64,000 nt of DNA from AC-32 sp963728765 (GCA_963728765.1 CAVSKX010000002.1:248001-312000); one strand, 5' to 3'. Positions 23,105-31,930 are shown, counted from the stretch's first letter. Numbers and translations are program-made. Notes: generated from the sequence alone by a model not told the origin.

Positions 23105-24874
23105 TCAGCTGTCGGGCTCGACCACGACGCAGAGGACCTGCCCGCTCGAGACCGCCTGTCCCGGCTCGACCGAGAGCTTGGTGACGACACCCGCCCGGTG
23201 CGCGGTGATCTCGTTCTCCATCTTCATCGCTTCGACGATGCAGATCACGTCGCCCGGCTGCACCTCGTCCCCCTCGCCGACCTTCACTGCGAGCACCGTG
23301 CCCTGCATCGGCGTCAGAACCGCGTCCTTGGCACCGGCGTGGGCGCCACCGTGACCACGGTCCCGCCTCCGGCGTGCGAGCTCGGCGTACGGCGGCTCGG
23401 GCTCCAGGGTCTCCACCTCGAAGCGGCGGCCGTCGAGCTCCAGCGTCAGGCGGCGAGCCCGGCTGGGCCTGCCATCCGACTGCACGGGTACCGTTGTTTG
23501 CAGATGAGACAACTGCTCTGCGCGCTCCGCAAGCTCCTGCGACTCGATGACGCCATGACACGTCGCGCCCTCGACGAAGCACGCGTGTTCGAGCAGGGCC
23601 CGGTGGAAACCGAGCAATGTCGTGATTCCGCCGATCTCGTACTCCTCGAGCGCGCGCAGCATGCGCCGGCGCGCATGCTCGCGGTCGACCCCGTGGACGA
23701 TCAACTTTGCGACGAGCGGGTCGTACAGGCCGGGGACCACGGAGCCTGCAGCTACGCCGGAGTCGACGCGTACGCCCGGACCCGACGGCTCGCGGTAGCT
23801 CGCGATCCGCCCGGGCGTCGGCAGGAAGCCGTTTGACGGGTCCTCTGCGTTGATCCGGCACTCGATCGCATGCCCTGTCAGCCGGACGTCATCCTGGCGC
23901 AGCGATAGCGGCTCTCCCGCCGCGATGAGAACCTGCTCGCGCACGAGATCGAGCCCGGTCGCCATCTCCGTGACAGTGTGCTCGACCTGGATGCGGGTGT
24001 TCATTTCCAGGAAGAAGTACTCACCGGCGCGAGAGAGCAGCCCTTCGATCGTCCCGGCGCTGCGGTAGCCGACTGCGCGCGCGGCCTCCACGGCGATCTC
24101 GCCGATCCGCTCGCGGAGCTCCGCGTCGACGGCAGGCGACGGCGTCTCCTCGACGAGCTTCTGGTGGCGGCGCTGGATGGTGCAGTCGCGCTCACCGAGG
24201 TGGATCACGTTGCCCTGGCCGTCGGCGAGCACCTGCACCTCGACGTGCCGTGGGTCCTCGAGGTAGCGCTCGACGTAAACGGACGAGTCGGCGAAGTACG
24301 CCTGGCCCTCGCGCCGCGCAGACTCGAGCGCCCGCTCTGCTTCCTCGGGCCCGTGCACGATTTTGAGGCCCTTGCCGCCACCGCCGGCCGCGGCCTTGAT
24401 CGCGAGCGGCCATCCGAGCTCGTCGCCGAGTCGCAGCACCTCGTCGGCAGAGCCCACCGGCTCCGTGGTACCCGGCACGACCGGAACTCCCGCGCCGGCC
24501 ATGCGCTCCCGGGCAGCTGTCTTCGAGCCCATGATCTCGATCGCCGAGCCGGGCGGGCCGATCCATACGAGACCCTCTCGCGAGACGGCCCGGGCAAACG
24601 CGGCGTTCTCTGCGAGGAACCCGTAGCCGGGGTGCACCGCCTCGGCGCCGGAGCGCTCCGCGACCTCGAGCAGTCGCTCCTGCGCGAGGTAGCTCTCGGC
24701 GGGCGGCCCCGGCCCCACGAGATACGCCTCGTCGGCCATGTGCACGTGGAGCGAGTCGCGGTCCGCCTCGGAGTAGACGGCGACCGTGCCGATGCCGAGC
24801 TCCCGGAGGGTCCGGAAGACCCTGATGGCAATCTCGCCACGGTTCGCCACGAGCACTTTCGAGAACAGAGGCAC
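23105..24874 (-). CDS. Acyl-CoA carboxylase alpha subunit (biotin carboxylase + BCCP)
   Basis: 589 residues. Biotin carboxylase domain (residues 1-450: SKVLVANRGEIAIR start, glycine-rich AAAGGGGKGLK, catalytic EMNTRIQVEHTVTE) joined to a C-terminal biotinyl domain with EAMKMENEI (biotin on the middle Lys). The total is shorter than propionyl-CoA/methylcrotonyl types because the BT linker is brief. It supplies carboxybiotin to a carboxyltransferase, most likely the one at 28880. The GTG start is divergent from pgsA across 19 nt. Confidence 0.92.
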   Translation of the reverse strand: MPLFSKVLVANRGEIAIRVFRTLRELGIGTVAVYSEADRDSLHVHMADEAYLVGPGPPAESYLAQERLLEVAERSGAEAVHPGYGFLAENAAFARAVSREGLVWIGPPGSAIEIMGSKTAARERMAGAGVPVVPGTTEPVGSADEVLRLGDELGWPLAIKAAAGGGGKGLKIVHGPEEAERALESARREGQAYFADSSVYVERYLEDPRHVEVQVLADGQGNVIHLGERDCTIQRRHQKLVEETPSPAVDAELRERIGEIAVEAARAVGYRSAGTIEGLLSRAGEYFFLEMNTRIQVEHTVTEMATGLDLVREQVLIAAGEPLSLRQDDVRLTGHAIECRINAEDPSNGFLPTPGRIASYREPSGPGVRVDSGVAAGSVVPGLYDPLVAKLIVHGVDREHARRRMLRALEEYEIGGITTLLGFHRALLEHACFVEGATCHGVIESQELAERAEQLSHLQTTVPVQSDGRPSRARRLTLELDGRRFEVETLEPEPPYAELARRRRDRGHGGAHAGAKDAVLTPMQGTVLAVKVGEGDEVQPGDVICIVEAMKMENEITAHRAGVVTKLSVEPGQAVSSGQVLCVVVEPDS

Positions 24875-24880
24875 GGCCCG

Positions 24881-24886
24881 TATTCT
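24881..24886 (+). promoter_or_regulatory. -10 element of pgsA (leaderless)
   Basis: TATTCT, 7 nt before the ATG at 24894. The start of the divergent biotin carboxylase gene lies only 7 nt away on the other side. Confidence 0.55.
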
Positions 24887-24893
24887 CCACCCG

Positions 24894-25439
24894 ATGAGCC
24901 TCGCCGATCAGTTGACGCTCATTCGCATCGCGGCCGTCCCAGTGGTGGTCGCGCTGTTCGTCTGGGACTTCGACGGCCACTACTGGTGGGCGACGGCCGT
25001 CTTCATCGCGGCGATGACGACGGACTGGTTCGACGGCCGCGTCGCCCGCTGGCGCGGCCGCACGTCGCCGCTCGGCTCGCTGCTCGACCCCGTCGCCGAC
25101 AAGGTGCTCGTCTTGACGACGCTGATCATGCTCGTCGAGGCCGGCGTCTGCCCCGGCTGGATGGTGGCGGCGATCGTCGCACGCGAGCTCCTCGTGTCGG
25201 GCCTCCGGCTCGCGGCGATCGAGCGCGGGGTCGTGATGGCCGCGCGCGACCTCGGCAAGCTGAAGACGTGGTCGCAGGCGACGGCCGCGGCGATCGGCGG
25301 GTTCGCCGCCGCGGGCGCCTGGGACGACACCGTCGCCTGGTGGGCCCTGCTGGTCGCCGTGGTCCTGACGTGGGTGTCAGGGCTCGACTACGCCCGAATC
25401 GCGCCGGGCGTGCTGCGCGGCAGGCCAGTCGCGCCCTGA
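24894..25439 (+). CDS. pgsA: CDP-alcohol phosphatidyltransferase (probable PgsA)
   Basis: 181 residues, four or more membrane helices. The CDP-alcohol phosphotransferase signature DWFDGRVAR...G...D...D (about residues 43-69) is complete. It probably makes phosphatidylglycerol phosphate, the precursor of the lipid modified by the MprF-like enzyme at 5.5 kb. The ATG at 24894 is set by TATTCT 7 nt upstream; the longer frame from 24786 is antisense to the carboxylase gene. Confidence 0.85.
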   Translation: MSLADQLTLIRIAAVPVVVALFVWDFDGHYWWATAVFIAAMTTDWFDGRVARWRGRTSPLGSLLDPVADKVLVLTTLIMLVEAGVCPGWMVAAIVARELLVSGLRLAAIERGVVMAARDLGKLKTWSQATAAAIGGFAAAGAWDDTVAWWALLVAVVLTWVSGLDYARIAPGVLRGRPVAP

Positions 25440-25588
25440 GGCCGCTCGTAGCCGAGGTTCTCGCGGATACCGGCCTCACGCCAGCCGCTGCGATACGCAG
25501 CGGGAACGCGGTCCCGCGCCAGTAGCGCCTGAACCGCAGCAAGCACGGCGTCGCGATCGTCGGGCTCTGGCGTGATCCGGACGTCCAC
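25388..25588 (-). CDS. Small protein, possibly acyl-CoA carboxylase epsilon-like
   Basis: 66 residues. A short strand 'VRITPEP' and a helix 'DAVLAAVQALLARD' are followed by a Trp/Arg segment 'AYRSGWREAGIRENLGYE'. This outline recalls the small epsilon subunits of actinobacterial acyl-CoA carboxylases, and alpha and beta subunits lie nearby, but the match is loose. The GTG at 25588 is set by TAGGCT 8 nt upstream. It overlaps the end of pgsA by 52 nt on the opposite strand. Confidence 0.5.
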   Translation of the reverse strand: MDVRITPEPDDRDAVLAAVQALLARDRVPAAYRSGWREAGIRENLGYERPQGATGLPRSTPGAIRA

Positions 25589-25596
25589 GGCGCAGC

Positions 25597-25602
25597 AGCC
25601 TA
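25597..25602 (-). promoter_or_regulatory. -10 element of small gene 25388-25588 (leaderless)
   Basis: TAGGCT on the minus strand, 8 nt before the GTG at 25588. Confidence 0.55.
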
Positions 25603-25637
25603 AAGGCCGAACGCACCGCGGACGATACGAACGGCGG

Positions 25638-26702
25638 ATGAGCCGCTACCTCACCGTCATCTCGTGCTGCGCCCTCCTCCTCGTCCCGGCCGCATCCGCC
25701 GCGCGCCCTGGAGACGGCGGCGGAGCGACGAAGTCCGGCGCGGCGAGCAAGCCGTCCTGGGCGCAGGCGCAGATCCGCTACGTCGTCCAGCACGGTCTGA
25801 TGGCGAAGACGGTCGAGAACTTTCGTGCCGACGATCCGCTGACCCAGGGCGAGCTCGCGACGCTGGTCGGCGGGCTGACGAAGCGGCCCGCCGCGGCGGT
25901 CGTGAACAAGGCGGCGCCGGTGACCGTCACGCAGCTCGATGCGCGGCTGGTGAGAGCACTCGGGCTCGCCGACGCAGCCGCCACCTTCGGCGCGAACGCA
26001 CGCGCGGCCGGTCTCGCCGTCCCCTCGCGCTTCGGGACCGAGACGGTCGCGCGCCTGCTCGGCCTTCGCACGAACCACCCGGCGGCGCACGACGACCTCG
26101 AGCTCCTCCCGAGCGCTCCGGTCACCCGAGCCGAGACCGCGTACTCCGTCGCACGGATCCTGCGCTTCGGCGGCTGGGAGACCCAGTACGTCGCAGACGC
26201 TGCGGCGACCTTCGAGCTCTCGCTGGTGCGCGGCTGGCAAAAGCGCGTCCTCGACACGGCCGTCCGCTTCGTCGGCTTCCCCTACGTCTGGGGCGGGACG
26301 AGTGAGAAGCCCGAGGCACCGTTCGGCGTCGAGGCACCCGGTGGCTTCGACTGCTCCGGCTTCATCTGGCGCGTCTACAAGCTGCAGGCCTACGTGGGCG
26401 GCGCGACGTTGTCGACGACGATCAAAGGCCGGACGACGTACCAGATGAGCGGCGAAGTGCCGAGGTCGAAACGGATCGGCTTCGCCAAGCTGCAGGCGGG
26501 CGACGTGCTCTTCTTCGGCCCCGCCGGCCCGCGCTCCAAGCCGGCGTCTGTCGGGCACGCCGGGATCTACGTGGGCGGCGGGTGGATGATCCACTCCTCG
26601 GGACAGGGCGTCGCGGTGACACCGCTGACCGGCTGGTACCGCCAGCAATTCGCCTGGGCTCGGCGCCCGCTCGCCGAAGCCGGCCTGCAGGGCACGAAGT
26701 AG
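25638..26702 (+). CDS. Secreted SLH-like + NlpC/P60 cell-wall hydrolase
   Basis: 354 residues. A signal peptide (about residues 1-21) is followed by an S-layer-homology-like segment ('YVVQHGLMAKTVENFRADDP', 'LTQGELATLVGGL') and a second repeat around residues 100-170. The C-terminal NlpC/P60 domain has Cys in GGFDCSGF, His in SVGHAGIYVG and a third polar residue in MIHSSG. It likely cleaves peptidoglycan stem peptides while held to the wall by the SLH region. The ATG at 25638 starts the signal peptide. Confidence 0.88.
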   Translation: MSRYLTVISCCALLLVPAASAARPGDGGGATKSGAASKPSWAQAQIRYVVQHGLMAKTVENFRADDPLTQGELATLVGGLTKRPAAAVVNKAAPVTVTQLDARLVRALGLADAAATFGANARAAGLAVPSRFGTETVARLLGLRTNHPAAHDDLELLPSAPVTRAETAYSVARILRFGGWETQYVADAAATFELSLVRGWQKRVLDTAVRFVGFPYVWGGTSEKPEAPFGVEAPGGFDCSGFIWRVYKLQAYVGGATLSTTIKGRTTYQMSGEVPRSKRIGFAKLQAGDVLFFGPAGPRSKPASVGHAGIYVGGGWMIHSSGQGVAVTPLTGWYRQQFAWARRPLAEAGLQGTK

Positions 26703-26797
26703 CGCGAGCTGCGTTTCCCCCTTCCGGGTGATGTCGCCCGCGCCGTCAACCTCGACAATCGGCGGCGTCCTACAATCCGTCCTGGGGGAGGGTTCAG
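26703..26797 (+). promoter_or_regulatory. Promoter region of small TM protein/GGDEF operon
   Basis: Contains TACAAT (26771-26776), close to a consensus -10, then GGGGGAGGG (26784-26792), the strongest ribosome-binding site in the window, ahead of the GTG at 26798. No convincing -35 is seen. Confidence 0.55.
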
Positions 26798-26911
26798 GTG
26801 TTGCACTGGAAGCCGCGACTCGTCGCTATCGCCGTCGTTCTGGCGCTCGTGCTCGTCGCGCTCGGCGGCCTCGGCATCGAGGTCAGCGAGTACTACAACC
26901 TGTACTGGTAG
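26798..26911 (+). CDS. 37-residue single-helix membrane peptide
   Basis: MLHWKPRLVAIAV followed by a valine/leucine/alanine helix to about residue 26, then an acidic-aromatic tail EVSEYYNLYW. Start GTG 26798, stop TAG 26911. It has a strong ribosome-binding site and a good -10, and it ends 7 nt before the GGDEF/HD-GYP gene, so it is the first gene of that operon. It may act with the membrane c-di-GMP enzyme. No family known to me. Confidence 0.7.
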   Translation: MLHWKPRLVAIAVVLALVLVALGGLGIEVSEYYNLYW

Positions 26912-26918
26912 CCGCGAC

Positions 26919-28733
26919 ATGACGCGCCGCGTCTTGCCGCCCCCGCGGCTCCTCGCTGTTCTCCTGCCCGTTTGCGCGGCCGGCCTCGGGGTCACTTGCG
27001 CAGCGGTCGTGTCCTTCGCGGTCACGCCGCACAAGACCACGACGCTGCTCGGCCTGACCGCGCTGCTCCTTGCCTCGACGCTCGCCGACCGGTTCCCGGT
27101 TCCGGTCGAGGGCGTGGACACCGGCGGCGTCTCGCTGTCGTTCGTCTTCGGCGTCGCCTCGATCGTCCTGTTCGGCTGGGCCGCGGGTCTGCTCGTCGTC
27201 TTTCTGGCCCCAGCCATCACCCAGTTGCTGGAGCACCGGCCGCCGGTGCGCGTGGCGTACAACGTCTCCGTGCTCGCACTCGCGGCCACCGCCGCCGGCA
27301 CGGTGTCGTCGCCGCTGCACGGCGACGGCGCGAGCGGCGTGCTCGCGCGGGTCGGCGCGGCCGCCTCTGCTCAATACGCCGTCAACCTGATCCTGATCAC
27401 CGCCGTCGTGGCGGTCAGCTCGCACCGCTCGCTCTTCGCGCTGGCGCGCTCGAACGTGCGCTGGACGATCGTGCCGTTCTCGCTGATGGCCTCGGCGGCC
27501 CTGATGCTGGTGGTGCTCTGGCAGCGCTCGCCGTTCCTGTCGGTCGCGCTCGTCGGGCCGCTGCTCGCGATCCAGCTCTACCAGCGCGCGATCGTGCGCG
27601 CGCTGCGCGCGATGCGGCTCGCGCTGACCGACCCGCTGACCGGGCTCGGCAACCATCGGCACTTTCACGAACGGCTCGAGCGGGAGCTGCGGCACGCACA
27701 GGAGAGGCGTCTCCCGCTCACCCTCTGCCTCGTGGACGTCGACGACTTCAAGCGCGTCAACGACCGCTTCGGGCACCCGGCCGGCGACCGCGTGCTCGAG
27801 CGGATCGCCACGCGGTTGCGCCAGACCGGCGAGGCGTTCCGGCTAGGCGGCGACGAGTTCGCGCTGCTGCTTCCGGGCTACGACGAGCACGCGGCGATGA
27901 CGGCCGCGGCTTCCGTCGTCGAGCGGATCTCGGCCCTGCAGGTCGACCAGATCGGCACCGTCACGGTCAGCGCGGGTGTCGCGACTGCGCCCGTGCACGC
28001 GGGCGAGCGGGACGAGCTGATCCGGCTCGCCGACAGCGCGCTCTACTGGGCCAAGGAGTACGGCAAGAACCGGGTTCGCGGCTACCGGCCCGACGTGATC
28101 GAGCTCGCCGAGCTGAAGCGGCTTGCGAGCGGGCCCGACCGCGCCGCGCGCTTCCGAGCAGCCGCCAGCCTCGCCCGCGCGGTCGACGCACGCGACGTCT
28201 ACACCGGCAGCCATTCGCAGCGGGTCGCCGAGCTCGCCGCGAGAACGGCCCGCCGCCTCGGCCTTGCCGAGGAAGAGGTCGAGCTCACCCGCCTCGCTGC
28301 GAGTCTGCACGACCTCGGCAAGCTCGCGATCCCGGAGGAGATCCTGCGCAAGCCCGGCCCGCTGACCGAGCCCGAACGGATCGTGCTGGAGCGCCACCCG
28401 CAGATCGGGTTCCGGATGCTCGAGAGCCTCGGCGTGGACCCCGTCGCCGAGTGGGTGCTCCACCACCACGAGCGCTGGGACGGAAGCGGCTACCCCGACG
28501 GTCTCCCGGGCGAGCAAATCCCGCTCGGAGCGCGGATCATCTTCGTCGCCGACGCCTACGACGCCATGACGTCCGAGCGGGTCTACCGGCGCCGCGTGTC
28601 GTCGGAGCAGGCGGTGGCGGAGCTGCAGCGCTGCGCCGGGAGCCAGTTCGACCCGGAGATCGTGGACGCTTTCGCCGCCGAGCTGGCCGTGGAGGCGCCG
28701 GCCCGAGCGGCAATCACGGCCGTCGCCTCGTAG
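26919..28733 (+). CDS. Membrane GGDEF + HD-GYP c-di-GMP protein
   Basis: 604 residues. Six or so transmembrane helices (residues about 10-225), then a GGDEF domain (about 235-390) with metal-binding CLVDVDDFKRVND and intact RLGGDEF, then an HD-GYP phosphodiesterase domain with HDLGKLAIP and HHERWDGSGYPDG. No RxxD inhibitory site precedes GGDEF. Both synthesis and hydrolysis sites look intact, so the net direction cannot be predicted. It is in an operon with the 37-residue peptide. A second diguanylate cyclase lies at 30.5 kb on the other side of the carboxyltransferase gene. Confidence 0.9.
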   Translation: MTRRVLPPPRLLAVLLPVCAAGLGVTCAAVVSFAVTPHKTTTLLGLTALLLASTLADRFPVPVEGVDTGGVSLSFVFGVASIVLFGWAAGLLVVFLAPAITQLLEHRPPVRVAYNVSVLALAATAAGTVSSPLHGDGASGVLARVGAAASAQYAVNLILITAVVAVSSHRSLFALARSNVRWTIVPFSLMASAALMLVVLWQRSPFLSVALVGPLLAIQLYQRAIVRALRAMRLALTDPLTGLGNHRHFHERLERELRHAQERRLPLTLCLVDVDDFKRVNDRFGHPAGDRVLERIATRLRQTGEAFRLGGDEFALLLPGYDEHAAMTAAASVVERISALQVDQIGTVTVSAGVATAPVHAGERDELIRLADSALYWAKEYGKNRVRGYRPDVIELAELKRLASGPDRAARFRAAASLARAVDARDVYTGSHSQRVAELAARTARRLGLAEEEVELTRLAASLHDLGKLAIPEEILRKPGPLTEPERIVLERHPQIGFRMLESLGVDPVAEWVLHHHERWDGSGYPDGLPGEQIPLGARIIFVADAYDAMTSERVYRRRVSSEQAVAELQRCAGSQFDPEIVDAFAAELAVEAPARAAITAVAS

Positions 28734-28778
28734 CCGCGACCGCGCCCGAAGCGGGCCTCGGCGAGGCAGCGGCACAAC

Positions 28779-28832
28779 GTCACACTTCCGTCACGGTCCG
28801 GCACAGACACGCGCGCCGACCCTGGATACGCT
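28779..28832 (+). promoter_or_regulatory. GTCAC-repeat promoter pointing into the carboxyltransferase gene
   Basis: GTCACA (28779-28784) and GTCACG (28790-28795), 11-bp period, precede CAGACA (28804-28809), 17 nt and TACGCT (28827-28832). The layout matches 16368-16411. No gene follows in this direction, so it would make a transcript antisense to the end of the carboxyltransferase gene. Confidence 0.45.
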
Positions 28833-28879
28833 CGCCTCGGGGAGGAGGCTGGGCGAACCGTAGTTAGGAGCGAACGGGG

Positions 28880-30445
28880 TTAGAGCGGGATGTTTCCGTG
28901 CTTCCGCGGCGGGCGGCGCTCGCGTTTCGTCAGCGCCGTCTCGAGCGCGTCGACCAGCACCGGTCGCGTCCGCCGCGGCTCGATCACCTCGTCGACGTAG
29001 CCGCGCTCGGCGGCGACGAACGGGCTCGCGAACCGCTCACGGTAGTCCTCGATCAGCTCCGAGCGCCGCGCGTCCGGTTCGTCCGCCTCCTCGAGCTCCT
29101 TGCGGAAGATGATGTTGACGGCGCCCTCCGGCCCCATCACCGCGACCTCCGCCGTCGGCCACGCGAAGTTGAAGTCGGCCCGGATGTGCTTCGAGCTCAT
29201 GACGTCGTAGGCGCCGCCGTACGCCTTCCGCGTGATCACCGCGAGCTTCGGCACGGTGGCCTCGGCGTATGCGTACAGCAGCTTCGCGCCGTGCCGGATG
29301 ATCCCGCCCCACTCCTGCGCCGTGCCCGGCAGGAAGCCTGGGACGTCGACGAACGTCACCAGCGGGATGTTGTACGCGTCGCAGGTGCGGACGAACCGGG
29401 CGCCCTTCACCGAGGAGTCGATGTCGAGCACGCCCGCGAGCGCTCGCGGCTGGTTGCCGACGACGCCAATCGAGTGCCCGTTCAGCCGCGAGAACCCGCA
29501 GACGAGGTTCTCTGCCCAGCGCTCGTGCACCTCGAGGAACTCGCCATCGTCGACGACCCGCCGGATCACGTCCTTCATGTCGTAGGGCTTCGCCGGATCG
29601 TCCGGGATCAGCGTGTCGAGAGCATCGTCCTCGCGGCCGGCCGGGTCGGTGGGCTCGCCGTACGGCGGCGGGTCGACGTTGTTCTGCGGCAGGAACGAGA
29701 GCAGGTAGCGCGCGTCCTCGAGGCACGCCTCTTCGTCCGGGCTGATGAAGTGCGCCACGCCGGACTTCGCCGCGTGCGTCGCCGCGCCGCCGAGCTCCTC
29801 GAAGCTGACCTCTTCACCCGTCACCGTCTTCACCACGTCGGGCCCGGTGATGAACATGTACGAGCTGCCCTCGACCATCAGGACGAAGTCGGTGATCGCC
29901 GGCGAGTAGACCGCCCCACCGGCGCACGGGCCCATGATCAGGCTGATCTGCGGGATGACGCCGGAGCACTGCACGTTGCGCCAGAAGATCTCCGCGTAGC
30001 CCGCAAGCGAGACGACTCCCTCCTGGATGCGCGCCCCGCCCGAGTCGTTGATGCCGATGACCGGGCAGCCGAACTTCGCCGCGAGGTCCATCACCTTGCA
30101 GATCTTCTCGGCGAAGACCTCCGAGAGGCTGCCGCCGAAGACCGTGAAGTCCTGCGAGAAGACGAAGACCCGCCGCCCGAAGATCGTGCCGTAGCCGGTG
30201 ACCACGGCGTCGCCGTACGGCCGCTTCTCGCGCATCTCGAACTCCGCCTCGCGGTGCCGCACGAAGCGGTCTAGCTCGACGAAGGAGCCGGGGTCGAGCA
30301 GCCTCTCCGCGCGCTCGCGGGCCAGCAGCTTCCCCTGGGAGCGCTGCCGCTCGACCGCGCGCTCGCTGCCCGCGTGCCGCGCCTGCTCCCGCAACTCCTG
30401 CAGGCGTCGGAGCTTTTCGCTGGTCGAGTCCGTCTCGGCGGCCAC
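28880..30445 (-). CDS. Acyl-CoA (propionyl/acetyl) carboxylase carboxyltransferase subunit
   Basis: 521 residues of the crotonase-like carboxyltransferase family. The N-half has INDSGGARIQEGV and the oxyanion-hole GPCAGGAVYSPA. The C-half has DVPGFLPGTAQEWGGIIRHG and the second oxyanion GGAYDVMSSK. It transfers CO2 from biotin to acyl-CoA, probably with the alpha subunit at 23105. The GTG at 30445 is chosen over the frame's first codon at 30469 because TACGCT (30452-30457) lies 6 nt upstream, which would put the earlier codon ahead of the promoter. Confidence 0.92.
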   Translation of the reverse strand: MAAETDSTSEKLRRLQELREQARHAGSERAVERQRSQGKLLARERAERLLDPGSFVELDRFVRHREAEFEMREKRPYGDAVVTGYGTIFGRRVFVFSQDFTVFGGSLSEVFAEKICKVMDLAAKFGCPVIGINDSGGARIQEGVVSLAGYAEIFWRNVQCSGVIPQISLIMGPCAGGAVYSPAITDFVLMVEGSSYMFITGPDVVKTVTGEEVSFEELGGAATHAAKSGVAHFISPDEEACLEDARYLLSFLPQNNVDPPPYGEPTDPAGREDDALDTLIPDDPAKPYDMKDVIRRVVDDGEFLEVHERWAENLVCGFSRLNGHSIGVVGNQPRALAGVLDIDSSVKGARFVRTCDAYNIPLVTFVDVPGFLPGTAQEWGGIIRHGAKLLYAYAEATVPKLAVITRKAYGGAYDVMSSKHIRADFNFAWPTAEVAVMGPEGAVNIIFRKELEEADEPDARRSELIEDYRERFASPFVAAERGYVDEVIEPRRTRPVLVDALETALTKRERRPPRKHGNIPL

Positions 30446-30451
30446 GGCGCG

Positions 30452-30457
30452 AGCGTA
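30452..30457 (-). promoter_or_regulatory. -10 element of carboxyltransferase gene (leaderless)
   Basis: TACGCT on the minus strand, 6 nt before the GTG at 30445. It decides the start codon. Confidence 0.6.
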
Positions 30458-30529
30458 TCGCGATCCCACGCCCTCTGAAATGTGCGGTCCGTCTCAAGCG
30501 CAGCCGGCCCCAAGCCGATAACAGAAGCG

Positions 30530-31930
30530 ATGAGCGCAACGGCCGCGCCGGCCGTCGACCGCCAGGCGCACACCCGCCGGCGTCGGCATGCCCAGCCGCC
30601 CGTGAGCAGGCGGTCCGCCGTCCAGCTCCTGGTCGGCGTCCTGATCGTCGGTGCGATACCGATCATCTCGACCGTCCGAATCCTGCAGGCCAACGCCGTG
30701 CGCAGCGCGCAGGCACACGCGGACGCGACGCTCCGCGTCGAGCTGCAGAGCGGCCTGCGCGAGCTGGGCCGCCTCGGCGACAGCGAGGCCGCACGGGCAG
30801 ACGACGTCGCGCGCTCGCCGGCGGTCCAGCGCGCGGTGGTCGCGCGCGACGCCAGCACGCTGAGGCGGTTCGCGGCCGCTCACCCGGGAGTCGCGTTCTA
30901 CTTCCGCATGAGGCTCGTCGCCGGCCGCGTCGCACCGAATGCGCTTTCCCGGTCGGTGTGGCTGACCAACGACGGCAGGCGCGTCGCGCGAATCGTCTCG
31001 AGCGTCCCCCTCGCCCCCGCGCTCGCTCGCCGGCTCACCCGCGATGCCCCGCGCGGCCTCAGCGACCGCCTCGTCCTCACCAGGCACGGACACGTGATCG
31101 GCGGACTGAAGCTCGTGACCGACGGGCGAACCTTCACGCTCGGCGCAACCGCGTTCCGAGGGCTGCCCGGCCTCGTCCCCGACTCCGGCGGCGTGCGGCT
31201 GGTCGCCCTGCGCCCCGAGAAGACGATCGATCGACAGGTACGACCGTACGTCGAGCGCGTCCGCTACGCCGGCTTTGGCTCATTCGCGCTCCTGATCATG
31301 GTCGCCTTCCTGTTCGCGGGCCCGATCCTGCGCGTGCTCGGTGACTTCCGCAGGGTCGCATCGCAGGCGGCCGTCGACAGCCTGACCGGCCTCGCGAACC
31401 GGCGCACCCTCGACGAGGAGCTCGCGCTCGAGTGGCGCCGCGCCCACCGCGTCGGCGACTCGCTCGCGTTCGTGCTCCTGGACCTCGACGACTTCAAGGC
31501 CGTCAACGACAGCCACGGCCACCCGGCCGGCGATGCCGTTCTGCGCTCCGTCGGCGCGATCCTCGGCGCAGGGGTCCGGCACGTCGACCTCGCGGGACGC
31601 TATGGCGGCGAGGAGTTCGCGCTGATCCTCCCCGAGACCGATCTTCCCGGTGCACTCAAGCTCGCTGAGCGGATCCGCGCCAAGCTCGAGACGACGGCGA
31701 TCGAGCTGCCGAGCGGCGAGACGCTCCACGCGACGGCGAGCTTCGGCATCGCGGTCAATGACGAGCTCACGTCCCCGGAAGAGCTGGTCGCGGCGGCCGA
31801 CGAGGCCCTGTACGCGGCCAAGGCGGCCGGGAAGAACTGCGTCCTTCCCCACCCTGCGGACGTCGGTGGCGGCCCGGAGCGCAAGCCGGAGCGCCGCAGG
31901 CCGAGGAAGCCGAAGCCCGCCGAGGGATAG
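30530..31930 (+). CDS. Membrane diguanylate cyclase with extracytoplasmic sensor
   Basis: 466 residues. First TM about residues 33-52, a roughly 190-residue extracellular domain resembling a Cache/CHASE-type sensor ('RILQANAVRSAQAHADATLR', helical start), second TM about 246-268, and a C-terminal GGDEF domain with LLDLDDFKAVND and RYGGEEF. A canonical inhibitory RxxD (RHVD) sits five residues before GGEEF, so product feedback is likely. The ATG at 30530 begins the soluble N-terminus; upstream codons add an unlikely extension. Confidence 0.88.
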   Translation: MSATAAPAVDRQAHTRRRRHAQPPVSRRSAVQLLVGVLIVGAIPIISTVRILQANAVRSAQAHADATLRVELQSGLRELGRLGDSEAARADDVARSPAVQRAVVARDASTLRRFAAAHPGVAFYFRMRLVAGRVAPNALSRSVWLTNDGRRVARIVSSVPLAPALARRLTRDAPRGLSDRLVLTRHGHVIGGLKLVTDGRTFTLGATAFRGLPGLVPDSGGVRLVALRPEKTIDRQVRPYVERVRYAGFGSFALLIMVAFLFAGPILRVLGDFRRVASQAAVDSLTGLANRRTLDEELALEWRRAHRVGDSLAFVLLDLDDFKAVNDSHGHPAGDAVLRSVGAILGAGVRHVDLAGRYGGEEFALILPETDLPGALKLAERIRAKLETTAIELPSGETLHATASFGIAVNDELTSPEELVAAADEALYAAKAAGKNCVLPHPADVGGGPERKPERRRPRKPKPAEG

